In this document: positions 1 through 11,390 of the stretch, one piece after another | How the letters are laid out: every line of letters starts with the position of its first letter | Position numbering within the stretch: the first letter of the stretch is position 1 | DNA from: Lepidodermella squamata | Taxonomy: Eukaryota; Gastrotricha | NCBI GenBank assembly: GCA_047495785.1 | Contig: JBLDXI010000001.1 | Coordinates: 4,774,001-4,838,000 of the forward strand | DNA: 64,000 bases | Reading direction: 5' to 3' | The notes under the pieces: model-generated | Told to the model about the DNA's origin: nothing | Database searches by the model: none | Seen by the model: the letters and a program-made list of their open reading frames with translations, nothing else | Position numbers and translations under genes: made by a program

Positions 1-1902
1 TTCATGTCCTGAATTGGTTTGTATAGATGTGCGTTGTATCCAGGCTGGCATTTTATTGGGCTATCCCCCATTTAAGGTCACCCCATTCGGAGGTAGAGCC
101 CCAACAATTGGGTACGGTCAGATGACCCAGTGGAATACCATTGCAACAGGAATACCATTTTAACAGGAATAGCTTACAACAGGAGCTCTATCCAGAGATG
201 TACCTATGCTGTATCCGTTTGATCACAGAGAATTTCACCAAAACTTCCGAAAACCAGAATGGCTCTCTAAATTTACCAAGGATTTACTAATTAGTAATGC
301 TTCGTACAATGCGTCCACATCGTACAAATCAAGATTTGCTTTTTATAGGGCTACGGTATTCCATTACGGTATCATGATTTTCGTTTTTTAGCATATCAAA
401 GTGACTCTAAACTGCTTAAATTCAACCTCGAAATTTATATACTTTTTCGAATTCGAACTCATTGCATCTCTAAGGATGTGAAGCTCAATTATTGGAATCA
501 GTTTCGCTGATCTTGGATTTGGCTTCACCATGAAGGTATTCTGAAACCATGTTCCTATGGCAGGAATTAATTGACCGGCTTTCACATCAGTTGTTGCCCG
601 ACTCTTACGTAATTTTCACCTCTTTTCATTACAATTATTCATCAGCTGTTTTTTCTTCACGAAACATCCCAGTTTTGAGGTTGTGAGTTCTGTTTGCAGG
701 TCACCAGGGTGCGCGAATTATCTCTGCGCAACATGCATGCGGTCAACCAATTAGTGGGGTAATAAACAAGGAAATCTGATAACGTTGATTATTTACATTT
801 GCCTTGATTCATAGCTTGGGTGTGACGCGCAGTAAATGCGTGATTCTTGCAGATAGCAAGAGCGGGGAATTCCGGTACCAAAGTTGAAAAAGCATGCGCC
901 GGTATAGTCAAAGTCGAAAGTCGAGCGAATCAGCGAAGATAACACGTGCTTTCTGCGGAACCTCACGGCGTACTCCGGGATCAGAGTCCAGCTTCAGTCA
1001 CTGAGCCACAGCGAAATAGAGGTTGAAAATGTGTCAACTATTAGTAGGCTGCCGGCTACAAAATCATTGAACCTTGTAGCAGCTTTGCGTTGCCGGCAGA
1101 AAAATGACGTAAAACAAGTGTAATAATAGCTTAGAGCTCAGGTGGCTAAATATTCTACTCCGACCCTCAAGCAGACCAGATAAAAATAATTCCGCGTGTC
1201 TCTATGCGAGGTCTGGTACGAAGTCCGAAATATGGGGTCGAGCGAACTCAAATCCATGTCAGCATTATAGTGCTTGTCGGCGAGCGGCGACAATACGACC
1301 ACTAGCAGAGACAGGGCGGGAAAATACCTGACGATGTTACTTCTCAACTTATATATGGGACCTTTAAGGAATAGCGCTGAGTTTGTCGCATGTCCAAAAT
1401 GAGTTTTCTTGGGTTCTTAAGTGATATTGTCGATAAACATTAAGACTACAATATCTAGCTCATAAAAACGATCAATACTGTTCTCTAGGGAAGTTAAGCA
1501 CTACATAATTGAACGTGACAGGCAAAGGATGGATGTCTAATTTAATTGAAAGATGTCAAGTAAAAACAGGGCATGCGGTAACCAATAGTTAATGCCTAGG
1601 ACTGTCTAATGTACTCTGTGACTTCCGTGCGTCATTTCACGAACGGATGGGTCGACAATTAAATGCAACTGGAATAATTGGCGCTAATTTCTGACAACGT
1701 TTTGAAACTAATCGCTGAACCGCAAGACTTAATTTAACGCAGTTACTGGACCATGAATGCCGAATTTCGTTGGAATTGAATGCAAAAGTAGAATTAGGTA
1801 AATTGCACCAAAATTGATAGTCGTTGATGACGAACCCGAACAATTGAATCATTGAGAATATATGACGTGCGCCATCTCTCATTTGAGACATTTATATCCG
1901 CA
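1..1902. other. No supported gene
   Basis: I see no convincing gene here. Open frames are short (under 90 codons), mostly lack an ATG or have no splice-consistent neighbours. A frame on the minus strand around 1138-1347 looks hydrophobic at its beginning, but it opens with TTG and has no supporting signal. The stretch is AT-rich with scattered GC-richer patches. Confidence 0.6.
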
Positions 1903-1910
1903 TATAAAAG
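1903..1910 (+). promoter_or_regulatory. TATA box of the small secreted protein gene
   Basis: The sequence TATAAAAG lies 34 nt before the ATG at 1944. Transcription would start roughly 25-30 nt downstream, leaving a 5' UTR of only a few nucleotides. This supports 1944 as the true start and suggests a strongly regulated, perhaps tissue-specific promoter. Confidence 0.6.
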
Positions 1911-1943
1911 CGAGGCCATAAGTTTTCTATTATTTGCACAAAA

Positions 1944-2365
1944 ATGAACCGAAGACTTTGCATTATTCTATTCGTACTGATCATCGCTTCCTTTCAGGCA
2001 AAACTTGCCTTAGGAAAGTTGTCGAATCGAAAGATCAGCGGAAAACAACTGACGATGTCTGATGTCAAGCAACTGATGCTCGATGCCTCGCTGAATGATG
2101 ACTTGGCTGGCATGGCTGTGAAAGCTCTCGACAACATGACTCGAGGCCTGTGTCGAACCGTTTGCGATTGTCCGGTATGTATAAGCAATTGAGTCATCAG
2201 TTTGAGTTCATTTTTTGCAATGCTTTTCTACAGCTTAAAGTCCACGATTGCTTGCGAGAGACTCCACAGTACCGGCTCATGTTCATCACTGCTCATTGTA
2301 AGAAATCGCGCAAAGCAGCAAAGAAAGAGTCGACTTATTCGAGTAGATGTAAACGATTCGCTTAG
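1944..2365 (+). CDS. Small secreted cysteine-rich protein (120 aa)
   Basis: Two exons, 1944-2174 and 2234-2365, joined in phase 0 across a 59-nt intron (GTATGT...CTACAG), give a 120-residue protein. It opens with a clear signal peptide (residues 1-24, hydrophobic core FVLIIASF). The mature part has six cysteines, in a C-x3-C-x-C cluster at the end of exon 1 and three more in exon 2, followed by a basic Lys/Arg-rich tail. There is one N-glycosylation sequon (NMT). It is probably secreted and disulfide-bonded. I do not recognise the family. A TATA box precedes it, and AATAAA signals at 2439 and 2454 end it. It converges on the lysozyme gene with only 121 bp between the two stop codons. Confidence 0.65.
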
Positions 2366-2485
2366 TCGAATGATGATTTGGTGTTAAAAAGGCAAACAAA
2401 ATCCCCGGTTTCATGAGCATTCGATCATTTCTAGTCGAAATAAAATGCCCCGAAATAAAAAAAATGGTTAGACGGAGAGAGGTCC

Positions 2486-2491
2486 TTTATT
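2486..2491 (-). terminator. Poly(A) signal overlapping the lysozyme stop codon
   Basis: On the minus strand the last codons read GAA TAA A, so the stop codon TAA is part of the hexamer AATAAA. The 3' UTR would then be only some 15-25 nt. This fits the tight tail-to-tail arrangement with the gene ending at 2365. Confidence 0.5.
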
Positions 2492-3899
2492 CACCAGCGG
2501 ATCTCACAAGATTACTAGCAACAAGAACGATCAACGAGACAAACATCTGAAATGAGTGGCATTTGTAATTTGAGGAACCGGATTTAGCATCATAGCAAGC
2601 TTTTATCTTCGAGTTGTAGAAATCAAGGGTTGATGGAAGCCGGCAGCCGTAAGCTCCACCCTTGTGAACCCTCACCCAATCAGCGCAGGTCGCATTTTTA
2701 GCCGCTAGTTCACCGCCTAAACAAGCTATGCCGAAGCGAGACATGTATCGCTGGATGCATAGCTCAGCACATTGGCGATCGTTGACGCAGCGAGCGTAGC
2801 CACCGCCGTCAATGTCGCAGTCGAGGTAGTAGGCCCATGATAAGAGGTACGGACCGCATGCAGCACCAACGCAGCCAATTTTGTCATTACAGCCTGTTTC
2901 GGCTTTGCATAGGCAATCTAAACAATCCCGGTCGACTAGTTTATCGAAATTTCCCGCTGGAATGACGTTGGGAACATTCGGAATCCGATTTTCTCTGCAA
3001 TAAATAAGAAACAGCAGTCAGAAATATAATTAGTGTAGAGGATAGGGTATCTCTTTGCTAGAGAAACTTTATAAGTGAATTCCGCGAGGAAAATTTCGAT
3101 GAAATAATACGCTTACGATTGGTGTATTAGCTTTCCTGCCTAAATTAATTTGATTTGATAAGACTCCTCAGAGAGGCAAGAAAGTCCAGAATAAGGGCCA
3201 TGTGTATTTTCGAAACTCATAATAAACGGTCAAAGTTGGGAATAAGGTCAATATTTCAACTCACGGAGCTGCTGATGGACGTATTGACGGGGAGGGATAG
3301 CCCATTTTTCGCTCATAACATAGTGTAACTTCGTTCCAGAACGACTGAGCCATTTGCGAATCACAAGCTTGGATGGGTCCTCCGAAAGGCATGCGTTGAA
3401 AAGCTCCACAGGTCGGTGTGAATCCTCGTCTACATGAATAACCCTTCCGCACCATGTACCGCGAGATGCATCTCTCGGCACAGAGTCGGTCATTCGCACA
3501 GGCCTCGAAATTTCCCGGCTGGCCAGGCCGAGGAATGGTGATATTCAGAGTGCTGCCAACAACTATGTAGCTGCATTCTTGCTCGTAGAAAATTTTCGAT
3601 AGCTGATAGGGGCCGCAGTAACCTGTTGAGTTGTCACAGCCAACGTTATAATTGCAGGTGCCAGTCGCTTGTTGACAAATACAGGAGAAGCAGTTCTGGT
3701 CAACTTGTTGCTGGGATTGAGCCAATAAATTGGGCCACGCTGTAACTACAGGCGGAAAAGTGGGGAACGTCGGAAAGGGAGGTGGTGTTGGTAATGCAGG
3801 AAACGTGAATTGGTAAACCGGGTTTTTGTCATCACTTGAGTCCAATTTAGCCGCAAAGATAGGTGCCGGAATGCATAAAATGACAAGTGCCAAAATCAT
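2487..3899 (-). CDS. Secreted double-domain invertebrate-type lysozyme (destabilase family), 380 aa
   Basis: Exons 3899-3265 and 2994-2487 (minus strand) join in phase 2. A signal peptide (residues 1-16) is followed by a Pro-rich linker (34-50) and two i-type lysozyme domains (about 68-210 and 234-350). Both show the family pattern: a CxxCxC start, a CGPY motif, and many paired cysteines. The family hydrolyses peptidoglycan, and some members are isopeptidases. Compared with clam lysozyme as I recall it, domain 1 has Ala78 where the catalytic Glu belongs, so it is probably inactive. Domain 2 keeps the Glu (Glu244), but the second catalytic Asp is not visible. The hydrophobic C-terminus (about 358-372) could be a GPI-attachment signal. 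Likely role: immunity or digestion of bacteria. The stop codon lies inside the AATAAA signal. Confidence 0.88.
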
Positions 3900-4330
3900 G
3901 AAGAGCTTTGAAAAACGATGGCGTAAAAGTTACATATATGAAGACTTGTTCAGACGTTCAGACGTTCTAACATCAAGGTGTCGCAAAAAACTGTTGGTAC
4001 CTAGGTTAAGTATACAGTTTTTTCAATGCATGAATGTGGCGTTTTCGTCACAGTAAAGACAGCGTAGCACTTGCGAGCGGCAACATGGACCTCACGCAAA
4101 AAGTCATGTTGATGGTTTAAACGTTCTTTCACTGGGACTGAGTACGGCACGGAATCGCAAATATTTACCAAATTTCTATGATTTATTATAATTATACAAG
4201 GATTTTAATAATAATTTTATTAACCCACAACATCACGACAAGTTTTATAACCACTGAAGTAGTGTCAAATTTCACACATTTCCATAAAAAAGTAATGTAC
4301 TTCTGCGTTTGCGCAATAAAATAATTGAAA
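3900..4330. other. Intergenic region between lysozyme and receptor kinase
   Basis: This AT-rich spacer follows the receptor kinase stop on the minus strand and precedes the lysozyme start. A minus-strand AATAAA at 4216-4221 probably ends the kinase transcript. A TATA-like CATATATG at 3933-3940 sits about 35-40 nt before the lysozyme ATG and could be its promoter. No other gene is visible. Confidence 0.5.
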
Positions 4331-7300
4331 TTACAGCTTTTGATAACGTGGGATCACCAGTTCATTTTCATTTATTTTGATTTTTAAAAGATCTTCCAAT
4401 TGACGAAATGAAGGTCTTTCGCTTTCCACCATAGCCCAACATGGCATGAGAATGCCTTCGTAAACCTCCAATGGGCATTTCTGTGGCTTCTCAAGCTTCT
4501 TTCCTGCTGTAATCTGGATGATTGCATTGCAATTGTCCATTTCTTCGTAAGGTATGGCGGTGCATTCTACGATTGAAAAAATTTGCTCATGAAGTATAAC
4601 TAATTCCAATTGCGATTTTACCTGAAAAGATTTCCCATATAGTGACTCCAAAAGACCAGACGTCACTTTTAGGTGCAAATGTGAGTCGTTGGATGGATTC
4701 AGGTGGATACCATCGAACAGGTATCATGAGCTGTCCATTGCTTGTAGCCTTATAGTAGAGACTCGCATCCACTAGAATTCGCGACATCCCAAAGTCACTA
4801 ATTTTCAAAACCGTTTCGTCTGAAACCAGGACATTGCGGCAGGCCAAATCGCGATGTAAACAGTTTTTCGACGATAGATAAACCATGCCGCGGCATATTT
4901 GAAGGCAATATCCGAGAAGATCCTCCACATCTGAACCACCTTCGCTTGCTTTCTGTTTCAAGTACTGGTTGAGGCCCCCTTTCGCCATGAAAGGTACAGC
5001 TATGCAGGGCTTGTCGAATAGAGCTGCAACTCCAATTAATGGAAGGACATTTTCATGGTCGAAATCTTTCATAATAATAACTTCTCGGATAAAATCTGTA
5101 ATATTCTCAGAGCAGTCGGGTCGTATGGTTTTAATAGCTGCCAAAATGTCGCCCGAATCTGCTTGCTTTAAGACAGCTTTGTATACAGATCCGAACTGGC
5201 CCTCTCCTATTAGTTCTTTCATCTCGACTAAGTGCGGCCTGAGAGTTATACTATCGAGCTCTGCAACAACTTCCTCGGCAATCGGCAAGTTTTTCCAGAG
5301 GCATGCTAGGTCGCCAATCGCTGTGATATAATTTAATTCGTTTGATGGGCGCGACATGAATGCCAAGTTCGTCAGCTTCCTTTTAAGCCGCTGGGCCCGT
5401 TTTCTAAAGTAGAACATCGCCGCCAAAACTGCCAGAACGAAAACTAGCAATACGCTGACAATTGTGATAACTATATTCGCTATGTAAGGAAACAATATAA
5501 CATTTAATCGTTAATAAAGTATTCAAAAAGCTCCAACCAAAACCAAAACCCAAACCAAAAATTATAACTTACTTATAGAGCTATCCGAGATTTGGCTTTC
5601 GACAAATTGGGTTGAAGTTGAAATTCCTTCCGTTGTATTGATCTCAACGGTTACATCTTCGCTGGACTGATAAATCATAGGGCACGGCTGGTTATAAGGC
5701 ATAGCTGAACAACCAGCTGTTCTCCTAATTTCATCAACTTTCGGCAATATGCTCCTGAATTTAACTGGCATCCCGGGTTCGCAAACACGATTCGCACTTC
5801 TAACATATATTCCAACCAGGACGAACCTCTTTCTCATCATTGTCATATCATCGTTTGGAATTGTGAGTAAGAGAGAGGAACCGTTCATGAAGTCACACGG
5901 AGTGAGTTCATCGTAGCTTGGTGCTGTGAAGCAGAAATCATCGTTCAAAGACTCGGCATTTTCCGAAAGGTGTCCGGCACATTCAGCTCTTGCAATTAAA
6001 CGACCTGTGATGTATCGGTAAGGGGCTTTGCGCCGACCTGGCAGTGCGATAGCGTAGGCTAAGCCATGCCACATCATGTTTTGGTCACAGCACGTTGGCA
6101 AACAAACACTATTAGCTTCGGGGAAGGTATTTGAAAATCTTTCCATGCTGAAATCTCCGATTCGAACAGCATAGCTAAAACTTTCACACGATGTAATAAC
6201 AGTAAATTCATCCAACAGTGTTCCGATGCACTGAGGGTTTGTATCGTCCGGAAGCAGTACGATAAACGGGAACTGCCCCTGCCTTCCTGGGGTTGGCGCG
6301 TTGGCGGGAATTGCGACTTCCACGTTCTGTCTGTAAGATGTACCACATATTCTCCGCGAGCCAACTAATCGATTAGCTTCTTGAACTTGAACTAACTCAT
6401 CTCCCGATAGGCTCGTCTCGTAAATAGAGACGCCGGCTATAGCGTCCCTTCCACCAGCATCTGTTGCAGGAAATTTTGAAGATAGGCCCAAAGATACCCC
6501 AGAGATTGCTGTCCACCAATTGTTCGACACGGTCTGCTTTGGGGGTTTTTCGATTTGGAAAACGCAGGTATGGTTGTTGAAAACTCGAAGCCAGGGTTGA
6601 TTTACATAAGAAGAAAACACCAATGCGATGAAGACCCATTCCTTGACGCGAAATAATCCAGGTATTTGAACTGGTTCTGTATTGTTTGAAAAGAGCATCA
6701 TTAGGCCCAAGTTTTGCGATCCCAGGTGAAGCAGGTTTGGTTTTAATTCAGCAATGCCGATTAAAGCGGTATATACTGCACCTCGATAGAAGTAAAAAGA
6801 GATTGAAAAACCGAGTGATGAGCGCATAGGCTGCTTTAGGTCGTCAGCGCTTAGCAACAAACCATTGACCCGAATGCCGGATAAGCCGTCAAATAATCCA
6901 TCAGCCATGACATTTTTCGTTACGTAATTTGAAATAGTGTTCGTGAGATGGCGTGGTCCTAAGTCAGAAACGTGGTGTTTCTTGGATAAAGGCCAAAATG
7001 CAACTAGAGAAAACGATTTGGGCATTTCTATAGCTGAAACACTACCAGGTACATAAAGGTGAGAATGCAAAGGTTACAAACCCAATGATACTGAGGACAA
7101 CGACACCCGTTCATCATCCAGCAATTTTCGCAGTTCCTCAAGCAATTCTCCTTCTGTTTGTTGCTCGGCATCGAACTTGAATAACTTATTTATCACGCAA
7201 ACAAAATGCGCCACGATTGCGCCAGTGGATGAATCATTACTCATTGTGTAAATGAACGATGAGGGGCGTTTAGTTGATAACTTGGAAAATGCTGTAATCA

Positions 7301-8686
7301 TCTTATATCGAAAGGAATAGAAAATAATGTGCTAGGCCATTAAACTTGTGAAACGATCATACAATTTGGGATATTTTGTGAGATGTTTTCAAGTAATCGA
7401 AGCTGATTTGATCCGTTATCCCGGCAGTCGGCTCAACACCCAGCTCTAGGTATGTTCCGACGATTTTAACTGAATAGCACGATAAATGACCTGCTTATAG
7501 TATGAAAAAATCCTAGCTCACCAGGCTGTTCGCTTGCACTAATAGTATTGATTTCCCGACATTGGCTGACGACCCCGGCCAGCTCGCTTCGATTTAGAGC
7601 TTGATTGTAGCAAACCAAACAAGAAAACGCATCCAGGTGTAATACGAAGCCGTTTTTTGTGAACTTCCAAAATAAGAATGCAGATGAATGTAAAAACAAG
7701 AATGCTGAAGATTCCTTGGGCCTTCTTAAATTTGCAATTACTCGAATTCAACGCTTAATTTTTCACGAAGTAATTCATGAATATGGTATTTTCCAAGGGC
7801 TATCCAATAGTATAAGATTTGTAGAAATTGAAGCGAAATTGAGTGAACTAAGAAGAACTTAAAAGATCTTTTCTGCACATTACTATAGTTCGAAATCCGA
7901 TAAAATCCCACCATAGCTTGAACCCAGACTTATACTTGTTCTTTATATTCTGAAGCTTACCGTTTCAGGTAAATCCTCGTCAATGAACTCGAACATCACA
8001 TCCCCAACAAGAACGCTGTTTTGTCGGGTCGGATTTGTAATCAATTGCGTTTGAAGTGGTGTCAGATCCACCTCGGCTATCGCGCATGGTTCATAATCAG
8101 GCTCCACACCCAGGAAAGCCATAAAACTGTCGTTGCTTCCGCTGGTAATTGCAAAGAAATACCACGTGCGACGCTGCCAGGCTGCCTCGACATCAACGAA
8201 TACCCCTGAACTCGAATTGCTGCTATGGTAAGCCCCGATTCTCAGAATCCTTTTTTGATTCACAACAACAAGGCCTATAAAGAGGCTGTAAACTCGTTCT
8301 TGATACGTCAGCACGCCAATTTTACGCTCGTCGATTGAATCGCTGTAGAAAAATATCGATACAGTAGTCTGCCTTGAAGCGAAGTAGCTCTGGCGCATTG
8401 TGAAATGTGACAGTCTAGCGTGATAGGCAAGTCGACGAGACCTGGCTGCTACGCTTGGCCCTAGGGCATAGGCACTTTGCAGATACCCGAAAGGCCCCGC
8501 CTGTCTTGTAGTTGTAGCACTTTGGTCTGTGAAATAACTCTCGAGATAAGTGCCGTTGCTTGCTATATCAGATGAGCCATGTTTCAAATCATAGGTAACA
8601 AGCAAAACAGCTTGCTTGCTCTCAAAACTTGCTGCTCCAAAAGGTAAAACAATAAGCCGTAAAACAGTAACCAAGATGGTATCCAT
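4331..8686 (-). CDS. Receptor tyrosine kinase with LamG-like and inactive trypsin-like ectodomain, 1210 aa
   Basis: Six exons on the minus strand (8686-7961, 7663-7522, 7291-7082, 7033-5573, 5479-4622, 4566-4331) join in consistent phases. Order: signal peptide (1-19); LamG/concanavalin-like domain 1 (about 30-290); a linker that may be SEA-like (about 300-358); LamG-like domain 2 (about 367-585); trypsin-like domain (about 589-801); transmembrane helix (848-871); tyrosine kinase (about 930-1200). The kinase looks active: loop GEGQFGSV (938-945), Lys963, HRDLACRN with Asp1057, DFG (1075-1077), a YY pair in the activation loop and PVRWYPPES. The protease fold lacks the catalytic His (ITSC replaces AAHC) and has no GDSGGP motif, so it is probably a binding module. 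The ligand is unknown. The two shortest introns are 48 and 55 nt. I do not know this domain combination from named receptor families. Confidence 0.85.
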
Positions 8687-9536
8687 CTTTTTTCAAGTTT
8701 TCTTGGCACGGATATTTTTCAGCTCTGATTCTTTGTTTCTCTTTCTTCTCCAATCTTATTGCGCTTTTTATTGGCACGCTTAATAACTGCAATTTTAATT
8801 ACGCAAGTTGCTCTAGTTACATTTTGAATTTTTATCGGCGATATTCTAGCGGCATATGTTTTCAATTCGCCGTTAGGAACGTGGTGAACATGGCATCTTT
8901 ATAAAGGCCTGTTGTTAGGTTTATTTTTTTCAGTTGCCGCTTCGACCAGAAAAAAATCACATACAAGGAGAAATGAAATCAGTTTGTGAACGGGTCTGTA
9001 TGCGATTTTTCTTCGCCAACGCATACGACCCCGGCAAAAAACTTATTACAAATTACATCCACATTTTTTCATTTGGATTTCATCAAAAATCAATGGCAAT
9101 AAGTCTACGTCATAAGTCATGATCACGCTATTTTTTGGAGTAAAATGTAGGTACCTTGCAGGCAATTATTACCCTAACGGTTTTAATAAACTAACTGCGA
9201 TGTGATGGGAATAGGTGGCCATTCTTCCCTTGCCATCGCCCTCTTCCAAATTCAAAAATTGGAGGGCTATATTATGATGTTTTGTCTATCAAAGGGAAAT
9301 AGGAAATAGGAATATTATCATTAAGGCATCTTAGGCCAGATTTGCGCAGTCAGAGTCCAACTACGTGTTGCTCTGATGGTCGATATGATAGCATCAACAG
9401 CGCTTGGCAGCACGCGATTCTTTCAATTGATTAATATGGTACGAAAAAAATCACACCCACCAACCCGACCAGCCCCACTATCGCGACCGAGCCCGCAACA
9501 AGTAGTTGGACTTTGACACTGCATATCGAGACTAAG
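8687..9536. other. Intergenic region upstream of the receptor kinase
   Basis: This AT-rich DNA separates the minus-strand receptor kinase from the plus-strand genes. It contains a short inverted repeat around 9235-9275 (CTTCCAAATTC / AATTGGAGGGC). I see no gene. An earlier exon of the doubtful gene at 9537 could lie here. Confidence 0.4.
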
Positions 9537-9858
9537 ATGAATCTGAAGTATTATTTGCTTTCTCGAAGGGAGCATTGTGGCGATGCGTTGGAAGATTCAA
9601 ATAGATCGTGCTTCAAATGCGTTTTTGATAAATGTAAGCCAGAGAAGCCAGTTCAATTCCCACCAACAGGTCTGCCACCCTGTGACACAATTCTTCCATG
9701 CGTCAGGTAGATTGTGTGGTTTTCCATATGCATAAGCTTGATATTTTAAACTAGTATATTAAAAATTAAAACTCAGGAAATATATAAATGACTGCCCTAA
9801 AGCGGCATCTGGTGACGGTTCGGATGATTGCTCAAATGAAGGTTATGATAGTCGTTAA
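9537..9858 (+). CDS. Possible small Cys-rich protein (83 aa), doubtful
   Basis: An ATG at 9537 opens a frame to 9706. A donor (AG|GTAGAT) and an acceptor (ACTCAG at 9776) join it in phase 2 to 9777-9858, extending the frame by 27 codons to a TAA. The 83-residue product has eight cysteines (one cluster CFKC...DKC) and a Pro-rich middle, but no N-terminal signal peptide, so a true first exon may lie upstream. The fact that both frames stay open and Cys-rich across the join is the only support. The family is not recognised, and this could be a gene relic. Confidence 0.25.
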
Positions 9859-10353
9859 AGCAAGGAGTTGAAATAGCAGCAGAAAATATTGCCAGAAAAA
9901 CAGTAAAGAATCATTTATCACTCTGTAACAAAGCTCAGAGGTATTATGAATCTCAATCATTTTAACATTAAACAAAGCAGAAAGACGAAATTTTACTGCC
10001 CATCGCTGAGCTGATAGTTCTATGATCCCATAAAGATTCACACAGCTCATCATTAACGCTGGACGAACACAAGTCTTCGTGTTCAATAATTTATACCTTC
10101 CAAGCCGAAATCTGAATCGCGTAGAAAATTCATTCGCATGCTCTGAAATCTGACATTTTCTCGGTCAGTGGATTTCCTGTTGCATTTCATGTAATCTCCA
10201 TCAGCCATGCTATGCGAGCGATTACATGGATTTGTTGCGTAGACCTGAGTTTTCCTAGTGAGTTTTCCTAATAGATGCAGGCCAACTCATGCTGAACGAT
10301 TCGTTCATCATCATTATATATCTATCAAACTCATAAACATCGCACAACTAAAA
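9859..10353. other. Intergenic region before the deacetylase
   Basis: There is no supported gene. A minus-strand frame at 9832-10086 is hydrophobic by composition, but it has no start context or partner exon. The promoter of the deacetylase should lie in the last 150 bp; I see no clear TATA box. Confidence 0.4.
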
Positions 10354-11390
10354 ATGCCACAACAAGCAGCAGCTTCCAGGTACCGAAAGCCTTTACTGTG
10401 GTCACTTCCCGTGGCAGCTTTCATTTTTCTTATCATAATATACATACTCAATGCGAAACTGTCATCGCCCTTCGCAAAGACGTATGACCCAGAGTATAAA
10501 TTGTTTCAAGCCGAAATGGAGTGGCGAACTAGCTATGGTCTAGGCCATTTCTGCAGGCCTTTTTCTCCTCTGGACTTTCAGCCAAAGTGAGCCATACCTA
10601 ATCAATCAGGTGAATTCTTTCATGCATCTTTCATGATTTGACAGGACTGAAGCCAGCCAAGAAAACTCCCCGACTTCTCTGCCTGATTTCTATGCTCCTG
10701 TCAACCGGTCCACTATTTTCTACGACAGATGCAACCGGCCAGGTGTTATCGCACTGACTTACGATGATGGACCAACGTATGTTTTTACGAAATTTAATGA
10801 GCAAAGATGTAATTTCGTCCTAATCCATCAACAGAATGTTTGTAACAGGCTTACTCGACCAGCTCAAACACTACGGCATGCCTGCAACATTTTTCGTCAT
10901 TGGCAATCAAATATCGCGTCGGGAGAAGATTTTGAGAAGAATCATCGAGGAAGGCCACGTGATCGCGTCACACACCTTCGATCACCTTAACCTCAGAAAG
11001 CTGACCCGTGAAGAAATTGTCGCGCAAATGGAACTAACTGACCAAGCTATTTGGGCAGCGATTGGCCGGAAACCTGTCTACATGCGGCCGCCTTACTTTG
11101 AGTATGACACTAAGGTGCTCGATGTCATGCGTGACCTTGGTTACATCGCCGTCGAGGCGAACGTCGATACGAAAGATTGGAAATACGACAACCCGTCGAG
11201 GACAGCGGAAACGTTTCAGAGATGTATTTTGGATGATCCGGATAGGTTCAACAAGTCATACATAGTCCTTCTGCATAACAATGTGCCAGCTACGCTGCGG
11301 GATAGCGACGAGTACTTGAATTTGGTTAAAGATTCAGGGCTCATACCTGTGACAATAGAGCAGTGTATCGGAATTAGTCCTTATCGCTAA
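10354..11390 (+). CDS. Membrane-anchored polysaccharide deacetylase (NodB family, CE4), 306 aa
   Basis: Three exons (10354-10586, 10645-10776, 10835-11390) join in phase 2, with introns of 58 nt each. The first ATG is followed by a basic stretch and a signal-anchor helix (about residues 19-36), so the enzyme is a type II membrane protein facing the secretory lumen or outside. All five NodB motifs are present: TYDDGP (116-121, metal Asp119), HTFDH (168-172), RPPY (206-209), DTKDW (233-237) and LLH (267-269). The family removes acetyl groups from GlcNAc polymers such as chitin. It is short, with no chitin-binding or LDLa domain, unlike arthropod chitin deacetylases, and resembles fungal or bacterial single-domain enzymes. 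AATAAA lies at 11428. Confidence 0.9.

Noticed and set aside
1138-1347. Signal-peptide-like frame on the minus strand
   Set aside because: It has no ATG before the hydrophobic stretch and no acceptor site that would supply one.
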